Source of the DNA: Paraburkholderia saeva
GTDB lineage: Bacteria > Pseudomonadota > Gammaproteobacteria > Burkholderiales > Burkholderiaceae
Length of the DNA stretch: 64,000 nucleotides
Assembly (NCBI RefSeq): GCF_907164555.1
Contig: NZ_CAJQZC010000002.1
Span: forward strand, 62,001-126,000
Reading direction: 5' to 3'
Below the pieces are notes generated by a model. The model did no database searches. It was not told where the DNA came from and saw only the letters and a list, made by a program, of their open reading frames with translations. This document shows, one piece after another, positions 8,019 to 16,653 of this stretch; position 1 is the first letter of the stretch, and each line of letters starts with the position of its first letter. Position numbers and translations under genes: made by a program.

Positions 8019-9545
8019 ATGTCCGATCAGAAGGATGTGAATTCCACCCGTAGGCTACTGACCGTGCTGGGTGGGGCGCTCCCGCTTGCTTACGCATCTT
8101 TTTCTATGGCGCCACAAACGGCCGTAGCGGCTGAAACCAAAGGCAAGCTGGATAATCGCGGGCGTTCATCAGCGCATACGACCATGGCGGAAACCCAGCC
8201 GCCTGCCGGGATAAACATGCCTCCCGGCTACGCGCAGACGGTCGCCCGTATGGCCTATGTATGGGGCTGGCCGCTCGTCAATATGGTCAACCGGTACACC
8301 TCTTTTACCCAGGCACCGAAGCCGGGTCTGCTGAACGGCGTGGTGCCGGTTGCACCGAGCGGTAAGGTTGGCATGCTGTCTCATTATGTCGATCCGGCCG
8401 AGACTTTCGTGACCTGTCCGAATCAGGATGTGGTTTACGGCCTCGGGTTCTTCTCGCTCGACGACGAACCGGTCGTTGCGCAGGTGCCGGATTTCGGTGA
8501 CCGGTTCTGGGTTTACGCGCTGTATGACGCGCGTACCAACCAGTTCGGTCATCTCGGCAAGCCCTATAAAACACGGCGCGGCTTCTATCTGCTCGTCGGG
8601 CCGAACTGGAGAGGGTCCAAGCCGGCGGGAATCACCGAGATCGTCCGCAGTCCGACGGCGCTTGCTAACGCGATTCCACGAATTTTCATGAATGACACTG
8701 CGGAGGATCGCAAAGCCATTCAGTCCGTGGTCGACCAGGTCGTTTTCTATCCGCTGAAGGACTTCGACGGACATATGAAAACAATCGACTGGAGCGAAGC
8801 GCCCACGTTGCCCGGGCCTGAGTCAAACGGCGAGGAGACAAAATGGGTCGTCCCTGAAAAGTTCTTTGACGTGTTCAGCCACGTGCTCGACTCGGTGCCT
8901 CCACTACCCGGTGAGGAAGCGCTCTACGCGCAATTCAGGTCACTGATGGAAGTGGCGAGCCGTGACCCGGACATCCGGAAATTGCTGGTCTCGACCGCCG
9001 TCGACACCGAGCGTGATGTTATCCAGCCTTTCTTCCAATGGCGGTATAACGGGCTGCCAGCCGGCAACGGATGGAATCGATCGACCAACAACGCACAGAC
9101 GGGTCTCGACTACTTTGACCGTACGGGAACCGCCAAATCGAACATGTTCGACAATCGTCCCACCGAAACGCAGTATTTTTATACGGATAACGACGCAACT
9201 GGCGATGCCCTTAACGGTGCGAATACCTACGAGGTCGTTTTTGCGCAAGGAGAGGAGCCGCCCGTTAACGGATTCTGGTCAATGACGCTCTACAACGACA
9301 AACATCTCTTTCATCCGAATTACCTCAAACGTTATTCGCTCGGCACCAAGAACGCGGATCTGAAGCGCAATGCGGACGGCTCCCTCACCCTTTACGCCGG
9401 CGCGAAGTCGCCAGGCGTCGAGCGGGAGTCGAATTGGGTACCGGCGCCGGAAGGGGTGTTTTCGTTATACATCAGAGCCTACTGGGGGAAAGAGCCGATT
9501 CTGGATGGCTCATGGAAACCGCCGCAGATTCGCAAGGCGGTGTGA
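8019..9545 (+). CDS. Exported DUF1254/DUF1214 family protein
   Basis: A 508-residue protein. ATG 8019 is preferred over TTG 8013 because GCGAGG ends seven bases upstream. The N-terminus has a twin-arginine-like segment (STRRLLTVLGGALPLAYAS) and cleavage near TAVAAE, so Tat or Sec export is likely. Landmarks are RMAYVWGWPLVN, FVTCPNQDVVYGLGF, FWVYALYDAR (DUF1254) and NGFWSMTLYNDKHLFHPN, RYSLGTKN (DUF1214). It strongly resembles 1325-2803, so the two are recent paralogues. No function is known. It is the last gene before the island. Confidence 0.9.
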   Translation: MSDQKDVNSTRRLLTVLGGALPLAYASFSMAPQTAVAAETKGKLDNRGRSSAHTTMAETQPPAGINMPPGYAQTVARMAYVWGWPLVNMVNRYTSFTQAPKPGLLNGVVPVAPSGKVGMLSHYVDPAETFVTCPNQDVVYGLGFFSLDDEPVVAQVPDFGDRFWVYALYDARTNQFGHLGKPYKTRRGFYLLVGPNWRGSKPAGITEIVRSPTALANAIPRIFMNDTAEDRKAIQSVVDQVVFYPLKDFDGHMKTIDWSEAPTLPGPESNGEETKWVVPEKFFDVFSHVLDSVPPLPGEEALYAQFRSLMEVASRDPDIRKLLVSTAVDTERDVIQPFFQWRYNGLPAGNGWNRSTNNAQTGLDYFDRTGTAKSNMFDNRPTETQYFYTDNDATGDALNGANTYEVVFAQGEEPPVNGFWSMTLYNDKHLFHPNYLKRYSLGTKNADLKRNADGSLTLYAGAKSPGVERESNWVPAPEGVFSLYIRAYWGKEPILDGSWKPPQIRKAV

Positions 9546-10077
9546 TAAGGGAACGGCCGCTTTCGACGGAGCTAGAGACTTTCGCAAAAGCTCGACGACT
9601 GACCCCTCAGGGTCGGAAGTACGCGCTGGCGACTGTCCGCTCCCGGGCCGCGAGATTCCACTGGCCGCTTTCCGGCGATGAAATTGAAGAGCGGGCTGAC
9701 GCAGCCCGACCCACAACCGCCCTTTGACCCTGCCTACCGTTAGCGGCGGCTCCCAAGGTGCTACGGCCATTCATTTTTGTAGTCCGTGCGGCGGCATGTC
9801 GGCCGAGGCGGTCGACACGCGGACGCCAGCAGGTACGTGAGAGTTGCGCGATAGAAAACGTCAACATGTCAGCGCTGATCTCGCGTGGCGGCGATTGTCG
9901 GCTATGAAAAACGCACGAGCAACGAAAGAACTTCTACAGAGCAGCCGTTCGTTTGCCATAGCAATGGCATGGGGATAACCAAACCAGCAAGTCTCCAATC
10001 AGAACAATGGTAGAAGTGGCCAGAATCATAGGTGTCCAACTACTCTGGCCATTTTCTCTACATGATGTAACGCGCTG
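9546..10077. other. Intergenic left edge of the island
   Basis: No convincing gene. Two hairpins are visible. CGGGCTG-ACG-CAGCCCG (9692-9708) has no T-tract. TGGCCAGA (10017-10024) pairs with TCTGGCCA (10044-10051) and is followed by TTTTC, a weak terminator-like element between the plus-strand DUF1254 gene and the minus-strand gene that ends at 10078. The DNA becomes more AT-rich to the right. Confidence 0.4.
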
Positions 10078-11712
10078 CTATGGTTGCGGAGAAGCAATCG
10101 TGCTTTCGCTCATTTGAACGGTCATCGATGCTTGTCCTCGTAGGGTCGTCACCTCTTCGATGACCAGAGAGACCAGTTTCGCGTTTATGGCGGATAGCGG
10201 CATTGCATAGTCCAGCGTGTATTCGCAATAGTCGCGATTCTTAGGACGTGGTAATCGACGTCCGTGTGCACCCCGATTCAACAGATCATGCAAGGCATTC
10301 GCGAATACGTGTGCTTCGCCCGGTTTGCCATTGTCAAAACGCTCGGGATCCAGTTCCCGGGCGATCTCACGTTTTAGCCAACGCATGCGTTCCATTGCAT
10401 GATTTTCGGTTATTACAGGCCGGTTGCCGACATACTCACTCGCAAAGGCGGCGCGTGCCGAGTCTTCAATCGTTGACCAATTTACCCGCGAGGCCATGCG
10501 TGGCAGTAGACTCTGTAGATGGGGTAGTGCTCCGGAAATGATGCGGCCGTTGGTATCACGGCTCCACAGTCGATGAAGCGTGAGGATTGTCTCTGACTGA
10601 GGATCCCTGAACGCCTCGCTGATTGCTCGTAGCTCGTTAATCAGGTCAAAGACAAGGTTCACTTTTCGCTTCCCAGCGAGCGTGTCAACTTCACCCCAGT
10701 AGAAGGGGCTATTTGGGATAACAGGCGGCCCCGAGTCGATCGTTATTCGTTGCGAAGGGGGAAAACGAAAGTGGACAAGCGGACTAGCGCTGGCCGAGGT
10801 CTTCTTGCGGAGTTCGGCTACTACTAGCGCGGTTTTTTTAGCAGTGTCTCTAGTGGTCGTATTCCAACTGTGCACCTCCAACGCGATTGGTATAAGCCTG
10901 TCGCCAAGCTTCCTATGGAGAGCTCGATGTAAGTTCAAAAACCGTGAACCAGAGATCATTTCGTCAGGATACAGGACAGGCGAGTTACCTGATTTAACCG
11001 ACTCTGCAAAACTTTCGACTGCCCTGCGAATTGAATATTTTTTTGAATGTCTTTCTAGTCGAGGAGCTAGGAATTCCATCAGTGTTACGGCTATACCATC
11101 GGCTTCGAGTACTTTTGCCAGCACCTGCGCGGGTACAGTCCCACCAAGCGGCGACTCGACTATAGTTACATTGGTATGACCTTCTGCCAAGCACCAGTTC
11201 GCTACAGTCATCGCAACTCTAGCCAACTGGCGCGCTTGATTAAGCGCGTATTTGTGGAGGCCGGCTATACCCCATTCAAAGACGCTTACTAGTGCAGGTG
11301 GATAACTCGCGGCGTGGTCGAAATGCGAATCAATGAGGCGGCTTACGCATTGCATTGCCAAAAAGTCGCCAAATGCAGAGCTCTCCTTCTGCGGTTTCCC
11401 AGCTCGAAAGATCTCGCGTTCTGCGATTACATTGACCATTTCCCCTAGATGGATTGTCCGCGCGAGCTTGGTCAGGTATTTGACAAGGTCCTCATCTACG
11501 GCATGGGGGTATTGGTCTAAAAGTGAGCGGATTAATGATGCCGCGCGCTCGGGCTCCGCTGGTTGCATGAGCTCGTCGATTTCAGCTGAGCCGGAAAATC
11601 CCGTCGGGGGTGCTGACTGTGCGTGCGAAATTCTTTTCTCGCGTTTAAGCCGGGATTTTTTCCCCATTTTTCTATTCTTCTGAAGAAGTTTCAGACGCTT
11701 CGTTAAATTCAT
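10078..11712 (-). CDS. Unknown protein with phosphoribosyltransferase-like core
   Basis: A 544-residue protein that I do not recognise as a named family. Residues 1-29 are strongly basic (KRLKLLQKNRKMGKKSRLKR). Residues ~165-280 look like a type I PRTase fold: ESPLGGTVPAQVLAKVL (186-202) resembles the pyrophosphate loop, and VLYPDEMISGSRFL (246-259) resembles the acidic PRPP-binding motif, with DE in place of the usual DD. The rest is helical with no known motif. It stands alone, in visibly more AT-rich DNA than its flanks, with no clear ribosome site. Related PRTase-like proteins occur in stress and conflict islands; enzymatic activity here is inference. Confidence 0.6.
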   Translation of the reverse strand: MNLTKRLKLLQKNRKMGKKSRLKREKRISHAQSAPPTGFSGSAEIDELMQPAEPERAASLIRSLLDQYPHAVDEDLVKYLTKLARTIHLGEMVNVIAEREIFRAGKPQKESSAFGDFLAMQCVSRLIDSHFDHAASYPPALVSVFEWGIAGLHKYALNQARQLARVAMTVANWCLAEGHTNVTIVESPLGGTVPAQVLAKVLEADGIAVTLMEFLAPRLERHSKKYSIRRAVESFAESVKSGNSPVLYPDEMISGSRFLNLHRALHRKLGDRLIPIALEVHSWNTTTRDTAKKTALVVAELRKKTSASASPLVHFRFPPSQRITIDSGPPVIPNSPFYWGEVDTLAGKRKVNLVFDLINELRAISEAFRDPQSETILTLHRLWSRDTNGRIISGALPHLQSLLPRMASRVNWSTIEDSARAAFASEYVGNRPVITENHAMERMRWLKREIARELDPERFDNGKPGEAHVFANALHDLLNRGAHGRRLPRPKNRDYCEYTLDYAMPLSAINAKLVSLVIEEVTTLRGQASMTVQMSESTIASPQP

Positions 11713-12554
11713 GGTGCAAGAGGAAATTTTTATTTAACCAATTCGTCATGAATTATCCATGTCGCCCAGTACCTCTGTCGATAGGAAGGCGCTGCGTAGG
11801 TGGCGCGAGGATTTGACTATAGGTCATGAAACTCAATTCTCGGCTATGTGGACCCGCCAAACGACTGCCCGGAAGCGTGCGCGCGAATGTCCGATATCTG
11901 GGGGCGGAGCCGACGCTCGAACGTCCGTGCGCAAGCTTGGCCGAACGGCCGTAGCTGGCGGAACCCGGAAATACGAGGTTGCCTCGAACACCGTGATCCC
12001 TGGTTGAAAGCCGAACTTCCGTAGACCACCCGCTTCGGCCCTTCAAGCGGCCAGACCCAGACGGCGGCTTGCAACGGCATAACGGACGGTGATTTGCACA
12101 CTATGACGGTGAGGACTCACATCTGGCTCGCAATCGGCACGTACGAGATTGGTGTAAATAAAAGCGCGGTCCGTTCGGCGCGGCAGGCCGTATGCATCGG
12201 TCGTGTACCGATCTTCAATGAAATGTTTCCACCGGACCCTTCGGTTTCGTTGCGTGAAGAGCTCACGCGCTCAGGCGCTACGCAGGCGTCTGCCCCACAA
12301 TTTAGACTCATCCGCGTGCCTCTGATTAGCAGGCGCCGTTCTGACTGCGGCCGGGACGGGTAGAAGCTAGGCCTCGCGGCGACACTTGGCCACACGGAAG
12401 CGGCCGTGGCGAATGGACCGCTGCGACTGCAGCCGTTGCGCCCAAGCTATCGCGCGAAGCTTGGGTGCGCCCTCGTCATCCCATAGATGCCGGGAAATTA
12501 GGGGTTCCGGCCGTCGCCCGGGCCGCCGGAGGGAAAAACTAGTGCAGGTTGACA
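11713..12554. other. Intergenic, decayed sequence
   Basis: An 842-bp stretch without a gene I can support. Short open frames occur on both strands (for example near 12094-12363 on plus and 12117-12395 on minus), but none has a ribosome site, recognisable motif or convincing codon use. It looks like remnant DNA between two island genes. Confidence 0.35.
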
Positions 12555-12607
12555 TTGCCGGCAAATGCCGGCAAACTTGGTCCGATGATGCCGGCATTTG
12601 CCGGCAA
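12555..12607. promoter_or_regulatory. Four-palindrome operator-like inverted repeat
   Basis: TTGCCGGCAAATGCCGGCA (12555-12573) is repeated as its exact reverse complement at 12589-12607 with a 15-bp spacer. Each arm holds two GCCGGC palindromes whose centres are 10 bp apart, one helical turn. The block ends 20 bp before the ATG of the ribbon-helix-helix-type gene (12628). Helically phased palindromes next to such a gene suggest an operator bound cooperatively by its product. Confidence 0.6.
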
Positions 12608-12627
12608 TTTATCGAAAGGACCGGCTC

Positions 12628-13071
12628 ATGCCGACGGAATACAAACCTACGCTGCGTTTTAACCCGCTTGAAACCCGGCGCATCAATTCAGCAGCCAGCA
12701 AAGCAGGGTTAAAACCGGCCGAATGGATGCGCAAGCTGATCCTCGATCACGCCCCGCAGTTGACTATCGCCGACCCGCTGGCAGTGCGCGTGGCCGGCTT
12801 TGAAGAACGGTTTGGCTGGAACCTCATTCACTACGCCGAAGCGCTGGCCCATGCCGAGACCTTCCAGGCGGACGTCAGCGATATCGCAGACTACATGGAA
12901 CGCTACACGACGATCGAGAACGGGGAGGTGTGGATCAATGGGGACAAGCTCCCGGGCGTGTCAGCGGGCAATGTGACCAGTGTAGAGGCGAGGGCAGTCG
13001 ATCTGTGCCGGGCGATCAATCTCGCGCACATACGCGCCTTGCTCGCTCGTGAGGGGGCGTCGGCCACTTGA
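12628..13071 (+). CDS. Ribbon-helix-helix-type small protein
   Basis: A 147-residue protein. ATG 12628 is chosen because AAAGGA ends seven bases upstream; an upstream ATG at 12598 lies inside the repeat block. Residues 1-40 (YKPTLRFNPLETRRINSAAS, then AGLKPAEWMRKLIL) fit a beta-strand plus two helices, as in ribbon-helix-helix or MobC-like DNA-binding proteins. The remaining ~105 residues match nothing I know. It is followed 162 bp later by the KAP NTPase gene, so it could regulate it. Autoregulation via 12555-12607 is inferred. Confidence 0.65.
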   Translation: MPTEYKPTLRFNPLETRRINSAASKAGLKPAEWMRKLILDHAPQLTIADPLAVRVAGFEERFGWNLIHYAEALAHAETFQADVSDIADYMERYTTIENGEVWINGDKLPGVSAGNVTSVEARAVDLCRAINLAHIRALLAREGASAT

Positions 13072-13233
13072 ACTGCCGATGGTCGTCGATCAGACGGGGC
13101 ACAACCACGTTCTCGCGATATAGACGGCTTCACGAAACATACGAAGCGACATTGGCGATGTCCGGATCAGCACCGCGCTGGTTCTGCAAGAGCGACTAAG
13201 ATCCTAGTTCAGAAACCGGTGGCAGGAGGATCG

Positions 13234-15177
13234 ATGGTGAACACGAAGAACGCTCAGATCGATGGTTTTCTTAAATATTACTTGGCGCTCGATCGCGCGC
13301 CGCAGTATGCAGTCATGGTTCGTGGCCAATGGGGTTCGGGAAAGACGTTCTTCATGGAGCGTCAGTTGGAGCGATACCGGGAGAACGGGGGCAAGGCTCT
13401 GTATGTGAGCTTGTACGGGATGGCTTCGGTCAAGGAGATCGAGGAAGAGTTTTTCCGGCAGTTGCACCCCGTTCTCGCTTCGAAAGGGATGGCCGTGGCG
13501 GGCAAGGTCGCAAGGGGGCTAATCAAGGCCACACTGAAGATTGATTTCGGCGACCACAGTCCTGTTTCGGGTTCGACTTCCATTGGAGTACCCGATATTT
13601 CTCTTCCAGAGTATCTGAAGAACACCACCGGGATGCTTCTCGTGTTCGATGATCTGGAGCGCTGCGTCATTCCGATCAACGAACTTCTCGGCTACATCAA
13701 CTACTTTGTCGAGCATGACGGTTACAAGGTTGTCCTCATTGCCAACGAGAAGGAGATCCTTGACAGGAACGAAGATAACAAGAAGCCGTCGACTGACTAC
13801 GCGCGAATTCGCGAGAAATTAATCGGCAAAACGTTCGAGGTAGAGGCGGACCTTGAAGCAGCTATCCAGTCATTCATTCCAGAGATCGAATCGGATCCTG
13901 CGCGTGAACAGGTCACCCGAAATCTAGACGATATACGAGCGCTTTACGAAACGTCAGGCTACAAAAATTTACGGCACCTGCGGCAGGCCCTGATGGACTT
14001 CTCGCGTGTTTTCGATCTGCTTGAAGAGTCGTATCAGCAAAACGGTGCACTTGCCTCGCACCTTCTCACCTTGTTTCTTGTCTACTCGTTCGAGATGAAA
14101 AGTGGCAACCTCTCGGAAGACGAACTGCGCATGATGCGAAAGATGAAGTTTCGCAACCTTCTTCGCAGCGGGTCGGAGGACAAGGGAAACGCCGCCGAGC
14201 GAATCGAGGCCAAATACGCGAAATTCTTGCCACAGGAAACACTGTTGCCTGATTCAATGTGGGCCTCGCTAATGTCAACAGGTCTCGTTGACCAGAACGA
14301 GTTCCGGGAGGCCGTGCGAAACAGCGGTTACTTCCCCAAGGAAGAAGCGGAGTGGGTGCGCCTGTGGAATTTCACGAGCCTGGAAGACGAGGACGCTGAA
14401 GAACTCATTGCAAAAGTGTCCAGCGATTTCAGTATGAACACTTTTCGAGAAGCAGGCGTACTTCTGCATGTGACCGGGGCCCTGCTGATGATGGCCAGTC
14501 TTGGCGCGTATAAGGTTGCCCGGCAGGAGATCCTCACGCAGGCAATCGCCAATGTCGACGCGCTCAGGAAATCCGGCGATCTCCGTGAATCGACGTTCAA
14601 CTTCGCCGGTGGCTCAGCTGAAAGCTTTGCAGGGCTGGGTTTTCAGTCAAATGATTCGCCTGAATTACTGGAACTGAAGACGTATCTGCGCGATCAAATT
14701 GGGAAGTCTCAGGAGGATGCGTATCCCAGCGAAGCCGCTCGTTTGCTAGAGCTGGTGGTTGACGACCCGGAAAAATTTGTTCGGAGCGTCACGCAAAGTA
14801 GTCACGCGGAGAGCCGGTTCTACTCTGTACCAATTCTGATTTATGCAGATCCACAGGCGTTTGTGACGAAAATCGTCGATGCCACGGCGTCAGCGCAGTG
14901 GCTCATGCGCGGTGTGTTTCGCGAGCGATATCAGCATCAGTTTTATCTGGGCTCTCTTGCTCCGGAAGCCGACTGGCTGATCACGACGTCTAAACTGTTA
15001 GCTAGCGAGGTCGAGAAACGAACAGGTAAGTTGAGCGCAGATCGCCTTGATACGCTTGCGAAGGAGATGGTCAAGAGTGCTGAGAAGCTCAGGCAATTTG
15101 GATTGAAGTCGAATGTCGCAGAGACAGTTGCGACTGCACCAGATAGCCAGAATGCTGGTGCAGCAGACTCGCCCTGA
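13234..15177 (+). CDS. KAP-type P-loop NTPase
   Basis: A 647-residue protein. AGGAGGA (13224-13230) precedes ATG 13234, and GTG 13237 is an equally spaced alternative. Walker A is GQWGSGKT (31-38) and Walker B is LLVFDDLERC (135-144), followed by VVLIANEKEIL, typical of KAP/P-loop-fold NTPases of the STAND-like class. The C-terminal ~400 residues are helical and acidic with no recognised domain and no obvious membrane segments. KAP ATPases are repeatedly found in phage-defence islands; here the neighbours are a ribbon-helix-helix protein and a P4-like element. ATPase activity is likely; the biological role is unknown. Confidence 0.8.
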   Translation: MVNTKNAQIDGFLKYYLALDRAPQYAVMVRGQWGSGKTFFMERQLERYRENGGKALYVSLYGMASVKEIEEEFFRQLHPVLASKGMAVAGKVARGLIKATLKIDFGDHSPVSGSTSIGVPDISLPEYLKNTTGMLLVFDDLERCVIPINELLGYINYFVEHDGYKVVLIANEKEILDRNEDNKKPSTDYARIREKLIGKTFEVEADLEAAIQSFIPEIESDPAREQVTRNLDDIRALYETSGYKNLRHLRQALMDFSRVFDLLEESYQQNGALASHLLTLFLVYSFEMKSGNLSEDELRMMRKMKFRNLLRSGSEDKGNAAERIEAKYAKFLPQETLLPDSMWASLMSTGLVDQNEFREAVRNSGYFPKEEAEWVRLWNFTSLEDEDAEELIAKVSSDFSMNTFREAGVLLHVTGALLMMASLGAYKVARQEILTQAIANVDALRKSGDLRESTFNFAGGSAESFAGLGFQSNDSPELLELKTYLRDQIGKSQEDAYPSEAARLLELVVDDPEKFVRSVTQSSHAESRFYSVPILIYADPQAFVTKIVDATASAQWLMRGVFRERYQHQFYLGSLAPEADWLITTSKLLASEVEKRTGKLSADRLDTLAKEMVKSAEKLRQFGLKSNVAETVATAPDSQNAGAADSP

Positions 15178-15272
15178 AGAAAACTGCCTACAAGATTCAA
15201 GTCGGCAAATGCATCGGGGAAGATCTTCGCCCGGAGTAGATCAACCATGCTTTTGTGCGGCGCATCGCGTGA

Positions 15273-15611
15273 GCGCTGTATACAGTTTCGTCCACGCCAA
15301 TCGGTGCAATCCAACGATGTCCTAGCCAGGCGTATTGCCGCGTCGACAGATACGGTGACGTATGCAACCGGCTTCCTGCTGCGTTTGGTCAATACATCAA
15401 CGACAAGGCAAAACGCATGGCAGCGCTGCTTGAGAGCATGTCTGACCAACAATACAAGAAAGTCGACGAAGCATTTCGAAATAACATCGATAAGTTCGTC
15501 GGCAGCGACGCGTACGATGCAATGCGCGCAGACATCGAGATGTTTGGAAGCGCGGCTTTTTTGAAGCGAGCTCAAGGCAGCAAGTACGGCCGAAGCAACG
15601 CGAGCCAATGA
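15273..15611 (+). pseudogene. Fragment of an unknown gene
   Basis: An open frame with coding-like composition (QRCPSQAYCRVDRYGDVCNR ... FGQYINDKAKRMAALLESMS ... YDAMRADIEMFGSAAFLKRA) runs from just after TGA 15270-15272 to TGA 15609-15611. The first ATG is 15417, preceded only weakly by AAGG, yet the protein-like pattern starts about 40 codons upstream without any start codon. That suggests the 5' end was lost and this is a remnant. A 64-residue gene starting at 15417 is the alternative. I do not recognise the family. Confidence 0.4.
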
Positions 15612-15965
15612 TTTCATTTGGCGCGGCAGGCGGAGCGCCGATTGAACGGCCGTTAAGCGCGGTGTAGCTGACGTTTGGTTGACCAAACACGGTCTCGGGC
15701 GACTGTCCCCTCTTGGCCGATTGGGTGAGGTCGCCAACGGCCGCTTACTGGCATTCCAGTTCGCAAACTTGAAATTGGCTGACTGACCGGTTTGGAGCAA
15801 GTTGTCTGACCGGAGTGGGTCGGCAGGCGCCATCCATCCCCTCCGAATCCGCGAAGAATCTAAAAAGCCTGCGAGCCGCTCGCATCGCTCGCGGGCGTGA
15901 ATGACGCGCTGCGGCGGGTCAGCGTGCCTTTACCGTTCATCGCCTTGCAACGCCATATTGTTCTG
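15612..15965. other. Intergenic left end of the P4-like element
   Basis: A 354-bp stretch with no gene, no clear terminator and no sequence that I can match to the region right of the integrase. The left attachment site of the element would be expected here or further left, but I could not identify it. Confidence 0.3.
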
Positions 15966-16360
15966 TCAGAACGCGCCCGCTAGATCGTCGTCGACCATTG
16001 CGGACTTCTGATCCTGACGCTGTGCCGTTTCGCGCGAACGCTGCGCCGCCTCGCGCTTCTTCCTGACGCTGTATGGCGATATGACTGCGGATGCGGTCAT
16101 TGTGAGAGACGCCCTCGGCTCGCCTTCAGTCGGCGTCAGATGCCGATCTTGATCGCGCCCGCCAGCGATACCGGGTCGCCCGCCGTCAGGGCAACCAGCG
16201 CACGGCGCACCTCGGCATCGAACGCGGTCACAAGCGCGAACACCGCGTCGCCATCGGAGATCGGCACACGAACGCGGCATTGCACGAACGGACGCCCGCT
16301 CGCTCCGGTCTTTTCTTGCGGCGCGCCAACCAGGGTGCCGGTCATCAGGGCATCAAGCAT
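15966..16360 (-). pseudogene. Frameshifted phage SSB-like protein
   Basis: ATG 16360 has GGAGG six bases upstream. The first frame gives an OB-fold start typical of single-stranded-DNA-binding proteins of P4-like phages (MLDALMTGTLVGAPQ, GRPFVQCRVRVPI, GDPVSLAGAIKIG) and stops at TGA 16136. A second frame then resumes the same family: EGEPRASLTMTASAVISPY, then an acidic tail VDDDLAGAF ending at 15966. The span is 395 nt, one short of a multiple of three, so a single-base loss near 16142 explains the break. No slippery heptamer is present, so programmed frameshifting is unlikely. Confidence 0.7.
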
Positions 16361-16648
16361 TCGCTACCTCCGTCGTCACGTTCTCGCGCTCGCGCACTAC
16401 TGCTGCCCAAGCTTCGGGCGTCGATTCGACCGTCATCGAGTAGTCGTGCCATTGGTCCGCGTGTTGCACCGTTAGCAGTGCCGACAAGGGCCAGACAACC
16501 CGCCAGCCGTACCGGTCGCGCCGGTAGAACAAGACCGGCATCAGCCCGACGCGCCCGGCCTGTTCCGCCGCCTGCGTCCACCACTGCGCGATATCGCCGC
16601 GACTTCGCGCTCACCGGTCTGGCCCTTCGTTCTGCTCTTCGCCGCCAT
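16353..16648 (-). pseudogene. Phage nuclease/resolvase-like gene with internal deletion
   Basis: ATG 16648 follows GGAGG and encodes MAAKSRTKGQTGEREVAA, the usual start of small phage PDDEXK/Holliday-junction-resolvase-like proteins. The frame then shifts and closes. A different frame encodes the family's C-terminal half: DIAQWWTQAAEQAGRVGLMP, VLFYRRDRYGWRVVWPLSA, TPEAWAAVVRERE. The middle of the protein, about 40 residues that in intact relatives carry the acidic and lysine catalytic residues, is absent. An internal deletion out of frame is the simplest account. It overlaps the start of the SSB-like gene. Confidence 0.65.
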
Positions 16649-16653
16649 CGCAT

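Noticed and set aside
16130..16150. Programmed frameshift in the SSB-like gene
   Set aside because: No slippery heptamer or downstream structure at the junction; a simple one-base loss fits better.
16345..16653. 102-codon minus-strand frame over the resolvase-like region
   Set aside because: It is a different frame from both recognisable halves of the nuclease-like gene and is Arg-rich noise.
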